10,489 nt of DNA from Planctomycetota bacterium (GCA_024278035.1 JAJRUA010000435.1:1-10489); one strand, 5' to 3'. Positions 1-7,220 are shown, numbered from the stretch's first letter. Translations and numbers: made by a program. The notes: a model not told the origin generated them from the letters alone.

Positions 1-448
1 ATAGCCACCGTGCAGCGGTGTTGACCATGCGACTCGGAATGCGGCGCCTGAGGGGCCAACCGACGATCTGGCCGCCAGGGCAATAACGCGAGCCGATGGC
101 CACGTCCGCCTCTTCGAGGGCAGTGAGTAAGGCGGGCAATTGATCGGGCGGATGGCTCCAATCGGCGTCGAGCGTTGCGACGATGTCATAGCCGGCGTCG
201 ATCGCTCGTTGCATAGCAGCCAACGTTGCCGTGCCCAGTCCTAATTTCCCTTTGCGGTGAAGGACCGAAAGGCGTGTGTCGGTGGCGGCTCGCTCGTCGG
301 CCCAACGGCCCGTGCCGTCGGGCGAGCTGTCGTCAACGATCAGCAGGTCCGCATCGGGCATCGCCGCCTGAATCGCATCGACGAGGGTCGGCAGATTTTC
401 CGCCTCGTTGTAGGTGGCAATCGCGACAAGCGTGCGGGGCTGAGACAT
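1..448 (-). CDS. GT2 glycosyltransferase, polyprenol-phosphate mannose synthase-like (partial, C-terminus beyond left edge)
   Basis: I translated this by hand from ATG at 448; the frame stays open to base 1, giving 149 N-terminal residues. Visible GT2 (GT-A fold) motifs are the N-terminal LVAIATYNEAENLPTLV, the nucleotide-binding LIVDDSSPDGTG, the metal-binding LDADWSHPP (DxD-type), and IGSRYCPGG. The DADxSHPP and GSRYxPGG pair is typical of dolichol/polyprenol monophosphomannose synthases, which move mannose (or another hexose) from GDP/UDP-sugar to a membrane polyprenyl phosphate. Whether membrane segments follow, as in many bacterial versions, cannot be seen. It begins 6 bp after the epimerase stop, so the two are almost certainly co-transcribed and perhaps translationally coupled. 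No clear Shine-Dalgarno sequence precedes the ATG. The family is secure; the exact sugar donor is not known. Confidence 0.9.
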   Translation of the reverse strand, partial: MSQPRTLVAIATYNEAENLPTLVDAIQAAMPDADLLIVDDSSPDGTGRWADERAATDTRLSVLHRKGKLGLGTATLAAMQRAIDAGYDIVATLDADWSHPPDQLPALLTALEEADVAIGSRYCPGGQIVGWPLRRRIPSRMVNTAARWL

Positions 449-454
449 CGGGAA

Positions 455-1396
455 TTAAGCGGTGGCTAGGGATCGATAGAAGTCGATCGAACGCTGGAGC
501 CCTTCTTCAAGACGGGTCTTCGGCTCGTAGCCGAGCAGCGTTCTCGCACGGGTGATATCGGCAAGACTTTCACGTACGTCGCCTGCCCGGGCCTCTTCAA
601 ACAGGGGCTCAATATCCGTTTTGAGGGCACCATTGATAGCCGCGATGAGGTCCAAGAGCGAGGACTGTCGGCCACAGGCAACATTGATCGATTCGCCAAC
701 AGCTTCCGGTCGGTCCGCTGCAAGCAGATTGGCCTGTACCACGTCATCAATGAAAACAAAATCACGAGATTGAAGGCCGTCTCCGTAGACCGTTGGTCGC
801 TCGTCGGCAAGCATTCGGCTAACAAAAATCGGAATCACAGCAGAGTATTCGCTGGCCGGGTCTTGCCTTGGGCCGTAAACATTAAAGTAACGGAGTGCCA
901 CGGTCTCCAGACCCAAGCTCTTCGTAAAGGCCTTGCAGTAAAATTCGCTGGCGATTTTTGCGGCGGCGTAAGGCGAAAGGGGGTCGAGCGTGTCGGTCTC
1001 TCGCTTAGAGACAACCGGTTGGTCGCCATAAGCGGCACTCGACGCAGCGATCACCACCCGACGCACTCCAGCGGCCTGAGCTGCCGAAAGGACGTTGACG
1101 GTTGCCGTCGCCGTTGCAGCATGAGAAGCGAGCGGATTCCGCACGCTTGCCGGCACCGAAGCGATGGCCGCCTCGTGGAAAACGACCTCAACTCCGCGGA
1201 CCGCCTGCTGCATGACCTGCTCATCGCAAGCATCCGCTTCGAGGATTTCGACCTTGTCGCCCAGGTGCTCAAGATTGCTACGAAAGCCACTGCTAAAATT
1301 ATCCAGCACTCGAACGTGGTCGCCCCGTTCAACGAGCGCCGTCGCGATATGGGAACCAATGAACCCAGCGCCACCAGTAACAAGATATTTTTTCAT
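455..1396 (-). CDS. NAD-dependent NDP-sugar epimerase (extended SDR, UDP-GlcNAc/UDP-Glc 4-epimerase type)
   Basis: The 313-residue protein is a complete extended short-chain dehydrogenase/reductase of the GalE/WbpP group. The Rossmann motif TGGAGFIGS lies at residues 7-15 with the NAD-ribose acidic residue D32 after a beta strand. The active-site Ser region is AASSAAYGD (117-125), and the catalytic pair is Y143/K147 in SPYAAAK. Conserved substrate-domain motifs RYFNVYGPRQDP (169-180) and GDGLQSRDFVFIDDVV follow. Such enzymes invert C4 of UDP-glucose or UDP-N-acetylglucosamine; the HEAAIASVPASV segment and RQDP resemble UDP-GlcNAc 4-epimerases more than classical GalE, but substrate assignment is inference. 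It sits between the ATPase and the glycosyltransferase on the same strand. ATG at 1396 is the first codon of the Rossmann strand and is the natural start, though no good Shine-Dalgarno is visible. Confidence 0.93.
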   Translation of the reverse strand: MKKYLVTGGAGFIGSHIATALVERGDHVRVLDNFSSGFRSNLEHLGDKVEILEADACDEQVMQQAVRGVEVVFHEAAIASVPASVRNPLASHAATATATVNVLSAAQAAGVRRVVIAASSAAYGDQPVVSKRETDTLDPLSPYAAAKIASEFYCKAFTKSLGLETVALRYFNVYGPRQDPASEYSAVIPIFVSRMLADERPTVYGDGLQSRDFVFIDDVVQANLLAADRPEAVGESINVACGRQSSLLDLIAAINGALKTDIEPLFEEARAGDVRESLADITRARTLLGYEPKTRLEEGLQRSIDFYRSLATA

Positions 1397-1422
1397 CGGG
1401 TCGTATACGTAGAATTATCGCA

Positions 1423-1498
1423 GGCGAGCGGTGGCGTAAGCCCCCCGATAAGTAGCGGTGAATACTTCCATCGGGGGGCTAACGCTCCACCGCTCGCC
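1423..1498. repeat. Large imperfect palindrome (REP-like hairpin) between ATPase and epimerase genes
   Basis: The arms are 1423-1449 and 1470-1498. They give a 12-bp outer stem (GGCGAGCGGTGG with its complement), a small unpaired step, then an 11-bp inner stem (AGCCCCCCGAT with ATCGGGGGGCT), around a 20-nt loop. It fills most of the 112-bp gap between the ATPase stop and the epimerase start, so on the minus transcript it would form a strong hairpin inside the operon and could attenuate transcription or stabilise one half of the message. No T-run follows on either strand, so it is not a classical intrinsic terminator. Shorter sequences resembling its outer arm (GCGAGCC-GGCGTCCC) occur at 7323 and 9527, which suggests a dispersed REP-like family. 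Confidence 0.75.
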
Positions 1499-1508
1499 TT
1501 CTTGTGAA

Positions 1509-3107
1509 TTAGCTGCGCCGCAAGTCCGAGAAGAGTTGGCCGTACTCCTCGACTCGGGCCTCCACCAATTCTAGCTCCTGTTCATCTTCTACGACGAGCA
1601 AATCCCCGGCTTCTTCGGGCGTTTTTTCTTCCTCTTGCTGTATTGCCTCCGAATCGATGAGGTTGAACCCGGTTCCCGGATCGGTGGATTCGAGGCTCGC
1701 CTCGACATCTTCAATCAAGCTCTCGACGGCTGGCGAGAGCGCTTCGAACAGGTTGCCAAAATCAAGCTCATGCCGGTTGGTGACTGTTACGCCTCCTGGC
1801 TGGAGGACCGCTTCAAGCCCCACAAACCGATCGAGTACGATCTCTTCTTCGTCAAAGGGCTCAGCAAAAGGATCGCCCGCAAGTAGCTCTTTTTCTTTTT
1901 CGGGGTCCGAAAAATCTGTCTCCAACTCCTCTTCCCGCGGTTCTTCAGGCGGAGAAGCTTCAGCGGGCACCTCGGGGCGTGTCGGAAAGGCGTAGGCAAT
2001 GCACTGGTCTTCATCCAGTTCCGTCTCGTCGATCGGCTCAAGGCCGATCGACTCCGTTTCGATTTCGCAGGCCGGCTCGTAGGGAGGGGCTTGTTCTTCG
2101 ATCTCGCTCAGGTCGTCCTCTTCAAGCAAACCAAACTCGACGGTCGCTTCCGACGAACTACCACCGCACGGATTGGCACCGCACGGATTGGCACACATCC
2201 CCGCGCACGATTCTTCTTCGTCGGTTTCCCGAAGCAATTCATGGGGCGATGCTAAAACCGGCAGCGCAACGTTCGGCGTGTGCCAGGGGGCAGGAAGTTG
2301 GTGCAGGTCGGACCAAGCCTCTTGGATCGACGCCCCTGTGATGCAATCCTCTTGTTTCTCTACCGCAAGCATAAGGGCTCGATCGCCCACTTGGTTGATG
2401 AGGCGTGGCAACCCTTCGCTCGCTTGAAAAATCGAATCGTAAGCATCGGGCGTGAAGAGCGTGTCGGGCTCTCCCCCGGCAGCCGCAATGTGGCTGCGGA
2501 TGTAATGGATCGTCTCTTCCCGTGAGAGGGGCGACAAATAACAGCGTGCCGCGATTCGCTGGCTGAACGCTTCTAACTCAGGCGAACCGAACGTTTCGTC
2601 CAGCGTGCCTGTCCCTGCGAGTAGCAAGCGAAGACGAGGCTCGCCATGGACGGCTGCGTTTGCCATGAGGCGCAGTTCTTCCAGCAGCCGTGTAGGAAGC
2701 GTTTGGGCTTCGTCGATCAACAGAGCAATCGGGGCTGGGGTCGCGTTTGGGTCGAGGATCGTTTCGGAGAGGGCCAAACGAAGTTCGCCCTCATCGCGGC
2801 CCTGGTAGGGACCGTCGAGGCCGTGGAGGATGGCTTGTAGCAAAGCACGACGGGTACAAAGCTGCGTGCTGGCCAAACGGACCACTCGCATGGAATCTCC
2901 GAGGCTTGCTGCAATCACTTCAAGGAGCATCGTTTTGCCAATGCCTGCCGAGCCAAGCAGCAACGCGGGCCCCTCGCCCCGTTCGAGACAGGTTACGAGT
3001 CGCGTTCGCGCAGCCTCGGCTGAAGCCGACCCGAAGTAGCGATCCACCCGAGGTGCTGAAGGAAAGGCACGCTGCGAGGACGAAGGCAGGGGGGGGGCAA
3101 GTGACAT
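1509..3107 (-). CDS. ExeA/secretion-type AAA ATPase with long acidic C-terminal tail
   Basis: The protein is 532 residues from the ATG at 3107. That start is preferred over an open extension to 3257 because AGGGAAG lies about 9 nt upstream and the extension is not protein-like. Residues about 20-270 form an ExeA/MshM/PEP-CTERM-locus-type AAA ATPase: Walker A GSAGIGKT (52-59), Walker B LLIDEAQ (129-135), sensor-1 strand LLLAGTG (161-167), a likely arginine finger in FSQRIAARC (R184), and sensor-2 EGLPRLINQ (231-239). Family members are small (about 270 residues) and power secretion or exopolysaccharide assembly at the inner membrane. The remaining roughly 240 residues are Glu/Asp-rich, likely disordered, with a four-Cys cluster (C301, C305, C309, C314). 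No transmembrane helix or peptidoglycan-binding domain is seen. Its position ahead of an epimerase and a polyprenyl-sugar glycosyltransferase fits a polysaccharide-export role, which is inference. A run of nine C lies at codons 4-7. Confidence 0.85.
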   Translation of the reverse strand: MSLAPPLPSSSQRAFPSAPRVDRYFGSASAEAARTRLVTCLERGEGPALLLGSAGIGKTMLLEVIAASLGDSMRVVRLASTQLCTRRALLQAILHGLDGPYQGRDEGELRLALSETILDPNATPAPIALLIDEAQTLPTRLLEELRLMANAAVHGEPRLRLLLAGTGTLDETFGSPELEAFSQRIAARCYLSPLSREETIHYIRSHIAAAGGEPDTLFTPDAYDSIFQASEGLPRLINQVGDRALMLAVEKQEDCITGASIQEAWSDLHQLPAPWHTPNVALPVLASPHELLRETDEEESCAGMCANPCGANPCGGSSSEATVEFGLLEEDDLSEIEEQAPPYEPACEIETESIGLEPIDETELDEDQCIAYAFPTRPEVPAEASPPEEPREEELETDFSDPEKEKELLAGDPFAEPFDEEEIVLDRFVGLEAVLQPGGVTVTNRHELDFGNLFEALSPAVESLIEDVEASLESTDPGTGFNLIDSEAIQQEEEKTPEEAGDLLVVEDEQELELVEARVEEYGQLFSDLRRS

Positions 3108-3377
3108 GAAGGGCTTCCCTAAAGGGGGCAGGACTGAGAGGATTTTATTACACGGCCTCAAACGGTTGGGTACTCCAGTCTTTCTCGACCGCTGGAGGCT
3201 TCCAAAAAGGTTCGGGGATAGATTCTCATGGGGCTGACAACAACAGACGCTCGTCATCAGGATCGGCTCGCAGTTGTGGTCGGCTTAACCTTGACCGAAG
3301 AACGAAATCGTCGCGGCTTCTTACGGAAGTAAACATAAGTACACGTTAGCAATGCTGGCTATGCCTGGGACACCATT
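3108..3377. other. Divergent intergenic region between ATPase gene and trpF
   Basis: This 270-bp stretch separates the minus-strand ATPase gene from plus-strand trpF and must hold promoters for both. A TTGACC hexamer at 3291-3296 could be a -35 box for trpF, but no convincing -10 lies 16-18 bp downstream. A short inverted repeat TTAC-GGAA-GTAA at 3321-3332 lies in an AT-richer patch about 50 bp before trpF and might be an operator; this is weak. For the ATPase gene, AGGGAAG near 3117-3123 (minus strand) is a plausible ribosome-binding site. I see no further gene here. Confidence 0.4.
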
Positions 3378-4055
3378 TTGTTTCGCATTAAAATCTGCGG
3401 CGTAAAGCAAGTCGAGGACGCGATTGCCATCGCCGAAGCGGGGGCCGATGCGCTGGGGATCAATTTTTATGCTGGTAGCCCCCGGTGCGCTACGGAGGAG
3501 GAAGCCACGGCAATCGCAGGTGCCTCCAAAGATCGGCTGCTGCTGGTCGGCGTCTTCGTCAATGAATTGCCAGCCCGGATTGTCCAGCTAGCCGAGATCG
3601 CTTCGCTTGATATCGTCCAATTACATGGCGACGAGCCGCCCGAGTTCCTTGGTGATTTACCCGAAGACCTGCTGGTCATCCGGGCGGTCCGAATGGGCGA
3701 ATCGGGGCTCATCGAGACACAGCGTTATCTCGGACGCTGTAACACGCTCGGACGACTTCCTGACGCGGTGTTGGTGGACGCTGCTGCTGGCTCGGCTTAC
3801 GGAGGAACGGGCCAAAAAGTTGATTGGGTGCGGCTAGCCGAAGAACGCCCGCGGTTGGGCGGTTTACCCCTAATTCTTGCCGGCGGACTGGGACCAAAGA
3901 ATGTAGCCGAGGCAATCGAGGTGGTCCGCCCCGAGGGGGTGGATACCGCTTCCGGGGTCGAAAGGGCCCCTGGTGAAAAGGATTCGCGGCTCGTAGCACG
4001 CTTTGCTGCGGCAGCCGGAGAAGCCCTGAGGACTCACGGCACGGGCTCGTCCTAG
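3378..4055 (+). CDS. trpF: Phosphoribosylanthranilate isomerase
   Basis: TrpF catalyses the Amadori rearrangement of N-(5-phosphoribosyl)anthranilate to CdRP in tryptophan synthesis. The 225-residue protein is a full-length (beta/alpha)8 barrel of normal size. The N-terminal RIKICG carries the catalytic general base C7, QLHGDE is at 81-86, and the general acid D134 is in AVLVDA, followed by GGTGQKVDW (142-150). The phosphate-binding loops ILAGGLGPKNV and VDTASGVE close the barrel. The start is a TTG; no in-frame ATG or GTG is near, and the protein's first residues already match the family, so TTG is well supported. There is no strong Shine-Dalgarno. It is not next to other trp genes, as is common where the pathway is scattered. 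Confidence 0.95.
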   Translation: MFRIKICGVKQVEDAIAIAEAGADALGINFYAGSPRCATEEEATAIAGASKDRLLLVGVFVNELPARIVQLAEIASLDIVQLHGDEPPEFLGDLPEDLLVIRAVRMGESGLIETQRYLGRCNTLGRLPDAVLVDAAAGSAYGGTGQKVDWVRLAEERPRLGGLPLILAGGLGPKNVAEAIEVVRPEGVDTASGVERAPGEKDSRLVARFAAAAGEALRTHGTGSS

Positions 4056-4083
4056 CCGCAGGGGAGAGGCCTTGCTGGAAAGA

Positions 4084-4105
4084 CCCCAGGCTTCCGCCTG
4101 TGGCT
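4084..4105. repeat. Short hairpin after trpF, possible dispersed palindrome or weak terminator
   Basis: CAGGC-TTCC-GCCTG (4087-4100) forms a 5-bp stem, extended by CC/GG pairs across a one-base bulge. It lies 29 bp after the trpF stop. No T-run follows directly, so termination is unproven. Palindromes of the form CCACAGGC-GGAAGCCTG are, from memory, frequent as dispersed intergenic repeats in planctomycete genomes; that link is inference. Confidence 0.35.
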
Positions 4106-4161
4106 AGGAATCTATGGGATTGGGTTTCATTTATTCTCCGAAGAACTTGCTCCGAGAAGGG

Positions 4162-4191
4162 TTGAGTTTTATCCCGGTCGCACGATACAAT
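4162..4191 (+). promoter_or_regulatory. Putative sigma70 promoter of ahcY
   Basis: TTGAGT at 4162-4167 and TACAAT at 4186-4191 are separated by 18 bp, matching TTGACA/TATAAT at four and five of six positions. Transcription would begin near 4198 and leave an untranslated leader of about 115 nt before the ahcY ATG. It is identified by pattern only. Confidence 0.45.
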
Positions 4192-4233
4192 CGGGCGGCT
4201 ACTAATAGAGTAATTCGCTAGGGTGCGTCTTTT

Positions 4234-4291
4234 AGCAAGAGTCGCTTGCTTGATCCCCTTGGCCCAATGTCCGCCCCTGAAACCAAGGGGC
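4234..4291 (+). promoter_or_regulatory. Structured 5' leader of ahcY with two mutually exclusive hairpins
   Basis: A small hairpin AGCAAG-AGTCG-CTTGCT occupies 4234-4250. Downstream, CCCCTTGG (4255-4262) pairs perfectly with CCAAGGGG (4283-4290) around a 20-nt loop. Alternatively GCCCCT (4273-4278) pairs with AGGGGC (4286-4291), closing a GAAACCA loop; the two folds share the GGGG strand and cannot coexist. The ribosome-binding AGGAAAAG begins about 11 nt further on. The layout is what a translational switch would need, and ahcY is a classic target of the SAH riboswitch in other bacteria, but I do not see that riboswitch's conserved core here. Confidence 0.35.
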
Positions 4292-4313
4292 CCCCCAATT
4301 GCAGGAAAAGAAT

Positions 4314-5672
4314 ATGGCGACGGTAGAAACAAAAAAATTGCCTTACAAAGTCGTTGATTGCACTCCCGAAGAGTTTGAGCGTCTGGCCGCTTTCGGTCGT
4401 AAAGAAATCAGCATTGCTGAGAACGAGATGCCAGGCCTGATGGCACTGCGCGAAAAGTACGGCAAAGAGAAGCCGCTCAAAGGGGCCCGAATTGCCGGTT
4501 GTTTGCACATGACCATCCAGACGGCGGTGTTGATCGAGACGCTCGCCGAACTGGGGGCCGAAGTGACTTGGTCGAGCTGCAATATCTTCAGCACCCAGGA
4601 CCATGCCGCTTGTGCAATCGCCAAGGCAGGCTTCCCGGTCTACGCCTGGAAAGATGAGACCGACGAAGAGTTCGACTGGTGCATTGAGCAAACGCTTACG
4701 TTCCCTTCGGGCGAGCCGCTCAACTTGATCCTGGACGATGGCGGCGACCTAACGGGAATGGTCCACGACAAGTTCCCCGAGCTGCTTGATGGCATTCAAG
4801 GCCTCAGTGAAGAGACGACCGCCGGCATCCATCGGCTTGACGTTCTTGATCGCGAAGGCCGCCTCCGTATGCCGGCGATCAACGTCAACGACTCAGCAAC
4901 GAAGAGCAAGTTTGACAATCTCTATGGTTGCCGTGAGTCACTGGCCGACGGCGTGAAGCGGGCGACCGACGTGATGCTTGCCGGCAAGGTGGCGGTCGTT
5001 TGTGGCTACGGCGATGTCGGAAAAGGTTGTGCCCACAGTTTGCAGCGTTATGGCTGCCGAGTGCTGGTCACGGAGATCGATCCGATCAACGCCCTTCAGG
5101 CGGCGATGGAAGGCTTTGAGGTTGTGACGATGGCCGAGGCCTGCAAGGAAGGGCGTCTGTTTGTCACCACCACGGGTAACAAGGACATCATCCTGGGCGA
5201 ACACATGGTCCACATGGCCGAGGATGCGATTCTCTGCAACATCGGCCACTTCGATACGGAGATCGACATTGCTTGGCTCGAAGCCGAGGTTGCCGACGGT
5301 CGGGTGACAAAGCAAGAGATCAAGCCCGCCGATGTCGGTGCGGTTGATCGGTACACGTTCAAGGAATCGGGCCGTTCGATTCTTATCTTGGCTAAGGGCC
5401 GACTGGTGAATCTTGGCTGTGCGACGGGGCACCCTTCCTTCGTGATGAGCACCTCGTTCACGAACCAAGTACTCGCCCAACTTGAACTGTGGAACCACAG
5501 TGACAAGTACGAGAAGAAGGTTTACCGCTTGCCGAAGGAACTGGACGAAGAGGTCGCCCGACTCCACTTGGGCAAGCTTGGCGTGAAGCTCACGAAGCTG
5601 ACCCAAGAACAAGCCGACTACATCGGTGTGCCGGTCGAAGGCCCCTACAAGTCGGATCACTATCGCTATTGA
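4314..5672 (+). CDS. ahcY: S-adenosylhomocysteine hydrolase
   Basis: AhcY reversibly hydrolyses S-adenosylhomocysteine to adenosine and homocysteine, removing the inhibitor left by SAM-dependent methylation. It is a cytosolic tetramer with bound NAD. The 452-residue protein is complete. It shows [16 protein letters not shown] (62-77), the catalytic D142 region (DDGGDLT), SEETTAG with E167, [11 protein letters not shown] with K197/D201, the NAD-binding GYGDVGKG (231-238), and the diagnostic C-terminus KSDHYRY (446-452), whose Lys and Tyr reach into the neighbouring subunit's NAD site. ATG at 4314 is chosen because AGGAAAAG lies just upstream and the next residues match the family; a TTG at 4299 is in frame but unlikely. 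It has its own promoter-like sequence and a strong terminator, so it is probably monocistronic. Confidence 0.98.
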   Translation: MATVETKKLPYKVVDCTPEEFERLAAFGRKEISIAENEMPGLMALREKYGKEKPLKGARIAGCLHMTIQTAVLIETLAELGAEVTWSSCNIFSTQDHAACAIAKAGFPVYAWKDETDEEFDWCIEQTLTFPSGEPLNLILDDGGDLTGMVHDKFPELLDGIQGLSEETTAGIHRLDVLDREGRLRMPAINVNDSATKSKFDNLYGCRESLADGVKRATDVMLAGKVAVVCGYGDVGKGCAHSLQRYGCRVLVTEIDPINALQAAMEGFEVVTMAEACKEGRLFVTTTGNKDIILGEHMVHMAEDAILCNIGHFDTEIDIAWLEAEVADGRVTKQEIKPADVGAVDRYTFKESGRSILILAKGRLVNLGCATGHPSFVMSTSFTNQVLAQLELWNHSDKYEKKVYRLPKELDEEVARLHLGKLGVKLTKLTQEQADYIGVPVEGPYKSDHYRY

Positions 5673-5686
5673 TATTTAACTGTTAT

Positions 5687-5715
5687 TTAGCCCCGGGTCA
5701 GTGACCCGGGGCTAA
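5687..5715. terminator. Perfect 14-bp palindrome just after ahcY
   Basis: TTAGCCCCGGGTCA is followed by a single G and its exact reverse complement, centred 29 bp after the ahcY stop. The stem is very GC-rich and closes on a tiny loop. It is flanked by GTTATT on the left and not by a T-run on the right, so it may work as a 3'-end-stabilising hairpin or as a terminator read from the opposite strand. The main terminator is probably the next hairpin. Confidence 0.6.
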
Positions 5716-5730
5716 TTGCGCAATCCAACC

Positions 5731-5770
5731 AACGGCCATCGGCACCTGCCGGTGGCCGTTCTTTGTTTAT
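5731..5770 (+). terminator. Rho-independent terminator of ahcY
   Basis: The left arm AACGGCCATCGGC (5731-5743) pairs with the right arm GCCGGTGGCCGTT (5748-5760), 13 bp with one T-G wobble, around the loop ACCT. The T-rich run CTTTGTTTAT follows directly at 5761-5770. This is a classical intrinsic terminator for the plus strand. Confidence 0.85.
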
Positions 5771-5791
5771 AGAATAGCGTTTCTCGATAAT
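5763..5791 (+). promoter_or_regulatory. Possible promoter of the DUF1015 gene
   Basis: TTGTTT at 5763-5768 and GATAAT at 5786-5791 are spaced by 17 bp. The -10 is good (five of six), the -35 poor (three of six). It overlaps the T-run of the ahcY terminator, which is the only room available before the gene, and would give a leader of about 30 nt made almost entirely of pyrimidines. Confidence 0.35.
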
Positions 5792-5827
5792 TCCTCCTTC
5801 CGCCCTTCCCCTTCTTCCCCTTGTAAA

Positions 5828-7207
5828 ATGCCTCAAATCGAAGCCTTTCGTGGCGTCCGTTATGACCTTGGCCATGTCGGCAGCCTCTCCGACGTTGTCG
5901 CCCCGCCGTACGATGTGATCGACGACGAACTCCGGCAGTCGCTCGAAGCGGCCAATCCTCACAACGCCGTACGACTCATTTTGTCGCAGGACGAGCCGGG
6001 CGATGTTGCACCAGGTGAAGAGGGAGAGAACCGCTACACTCGCGCTGCGAAGCGGCTTAAAAGTTGGCGTGGGGAGGGGGTGCTGTTTCAAGAAAGCGAC
6101 CCGGCTATCTATGTCTACCACCAACAGTACACCGAGCAAGGCACCGAATACACACGCCGAGGGTTCATGTGCCGAGTACGCCTTGAACGTTTTGGTGAGG
6201 GAAACGTCTTTCCCCATGAAGAGACCCACGGCGGAGCCAAGGCAGATCGGCTCAATTTATGGCGAGCTTGCAAGACGAACATGAGCCAAATCTTTGGGCT
6301 CTATCCGGACGATTCGAACGAAGCCCAGGCGTTGCTTGACAAAGCGATTGTGGGCGTGACGCCACTCGAAGCGACCGACCACCTGGGAGTCGTAAATCGC
6401 CTCTGGCCTGTGACCGATGTGGCCGTTGTTTCCGCCCTGCAAAAAGCAGTGGGGGGACTACCTGTCTACATTGCGGATGGCCACCATCGCTACGAAACGG
6501 CCTGCAACTACCGTGACGAGGTCGCTGCAAAATACGCAGAGAAGAACGGGGGCGCTGAATTGCCGTCGGACCACCCGGCCAATTTCGTGCTGATGATGTG
6601 CGTCTCGATGAGCGACACCGGCATGATCGTGTTGCCAACCCACCGGCTCTTCCGGGGCCTCCCCGAAATGTCTGCCGAGGAACTGGCCAGCAAGCTGGGC
6701 GATTGTTTTACTACTGAAGAGGCAGGCACAGGTCCTGCGGCGGCTTTGGCAGTTGGCGAGTTGATCGAAATCGAGGACCAGCAAGGAACGCTCGCCCTCT
6801 ACACGGCCAAGGATCAGAGGTGGAGCCTCTGCCGTGTGACCGATGCGGGCCGGGCTCGCTTAGCCGAAATCGCCTCCGATCTATCGGACGACTGGCGCTC
6901 GCTCGGTGTGAGCTTGCTCCACCGTCTGATCGTTGAAGAACTCTTGGGATCGGGCAAGGCGGCTACGCCCAAGTACGTTCGAGCGATTGACGAAGTGGTC
7001 GCAGGCCTTGAGCAGGGCGACAGTGCAGGCCGCGATCTGACAGGCCAAGAGGGTTCGGGCGGGCGATTCGAGTTGGCCGCGATTGTCATGCCGGCATCGC
7101 TCGAAGACATTCGCCGGGTGTCGAACCATGGCGAACGAATGCCGGCCAAAAGCACCTACTTCTACCCGAAGGTGCTAAGCGGCCTCGTCTTCAACCCACT
7201 CGAATAA
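5828..7207 (+). CDS. DUF1015 family protein
   Basis: The 459-residue protein is a full-length member of the DUF1015 family (Pfam PF06245), whose biochemical role is not established to my knowledge. Family signatures in order are VVAPPYDVI (23-31), HEETHGGAKADRLNL (130-144), ADGHHRYETA (216-225), LPTHRLFRGL (269-278), HRLIVEELL, and the C-terminal MPAKSTYFYPKVLSGLV. No signal peptide or membrane segment is seen, so it is probably cytosolic. From memory, in Clostridia the family often neighbours serA/serC, and the GHHR motif recalls the ParB/serine-kinase fold; a tie to serine or nucleotide chemistry is therefore speculative. It starts at ATG 5828 with no Shine-Dalgarno but a 32-nt polypyrimidine tract in front. 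Its stop lies 13 bp before the first parS-like site, with parAB in the same orientation downstream. Confidence 0.9.
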   Translation: MPQIEAFRGVRYDLGHVGSLSDVVAPPYDVIDDELRQSLEAANPHNAVRLILSQDEPGDVAPGEEGENRYTRAAKRLKSWRGEGVLFQESDPAIYVYHQQYTEQGTEYTRRGFMCRVRLERFGEGNVFPHEETHGGAKADRLNLWRACKTNMSQIFGLYPDDSNEAQALLDKAIVGVTPLEATDHLGVVNRLWPVTDVAVVSALQKAVGGLPVYIADGHHRYETACNYRDEVAAKYAEKNGGAELPSDHPANFVLMMCVSMSDTGMIVLPTHRLFRGLPEMSAEELASKLGDCFTTEEAGTGPAAALAVGELIEIEDQQGTLALYTAKDQRWSLCRVTDAGRARLAEIASDLSDDWRSLGVSLLHRLIVEELLGSGKAATPKYVRAIDEVVAGLEQGDSAGRDLTGQEGSGGRFELAAIVMPASLEDIRRVSNHGERMPAKSTYFYPKVLSGLVFNPLE

Positions 7208-7220
7208 GCCCTCGGTACGC

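Noticed and set aside
3108..3257. 50-residue N-terminal extension of the ATPase
   Set aside because: It is open but not protein-like (Cys run, mixed composition), while ATG 3107 has AGGGAAG at suitable spacing.
4056..4313. Known SAH or SAM-I riboswitch in front of ahcY
   Set aside because: Fragments such as CAAGAG and TTGGCCCAATG recall SAM-I, but the order, spacing and the GGCAACC core are missing, and the SAH riboswitch core is absent. Only an unclassified structured leader is reported.
4938..5660. 240-codon open frame antisense to ahcY
   Set aside because: It mirrors a highly conserved gene, is in a codon-biased GC-rich region and shows no family motif; it is a shadow frame. The same holds for the frames at 5687-6229 (minus) and 770-1507 (plus).
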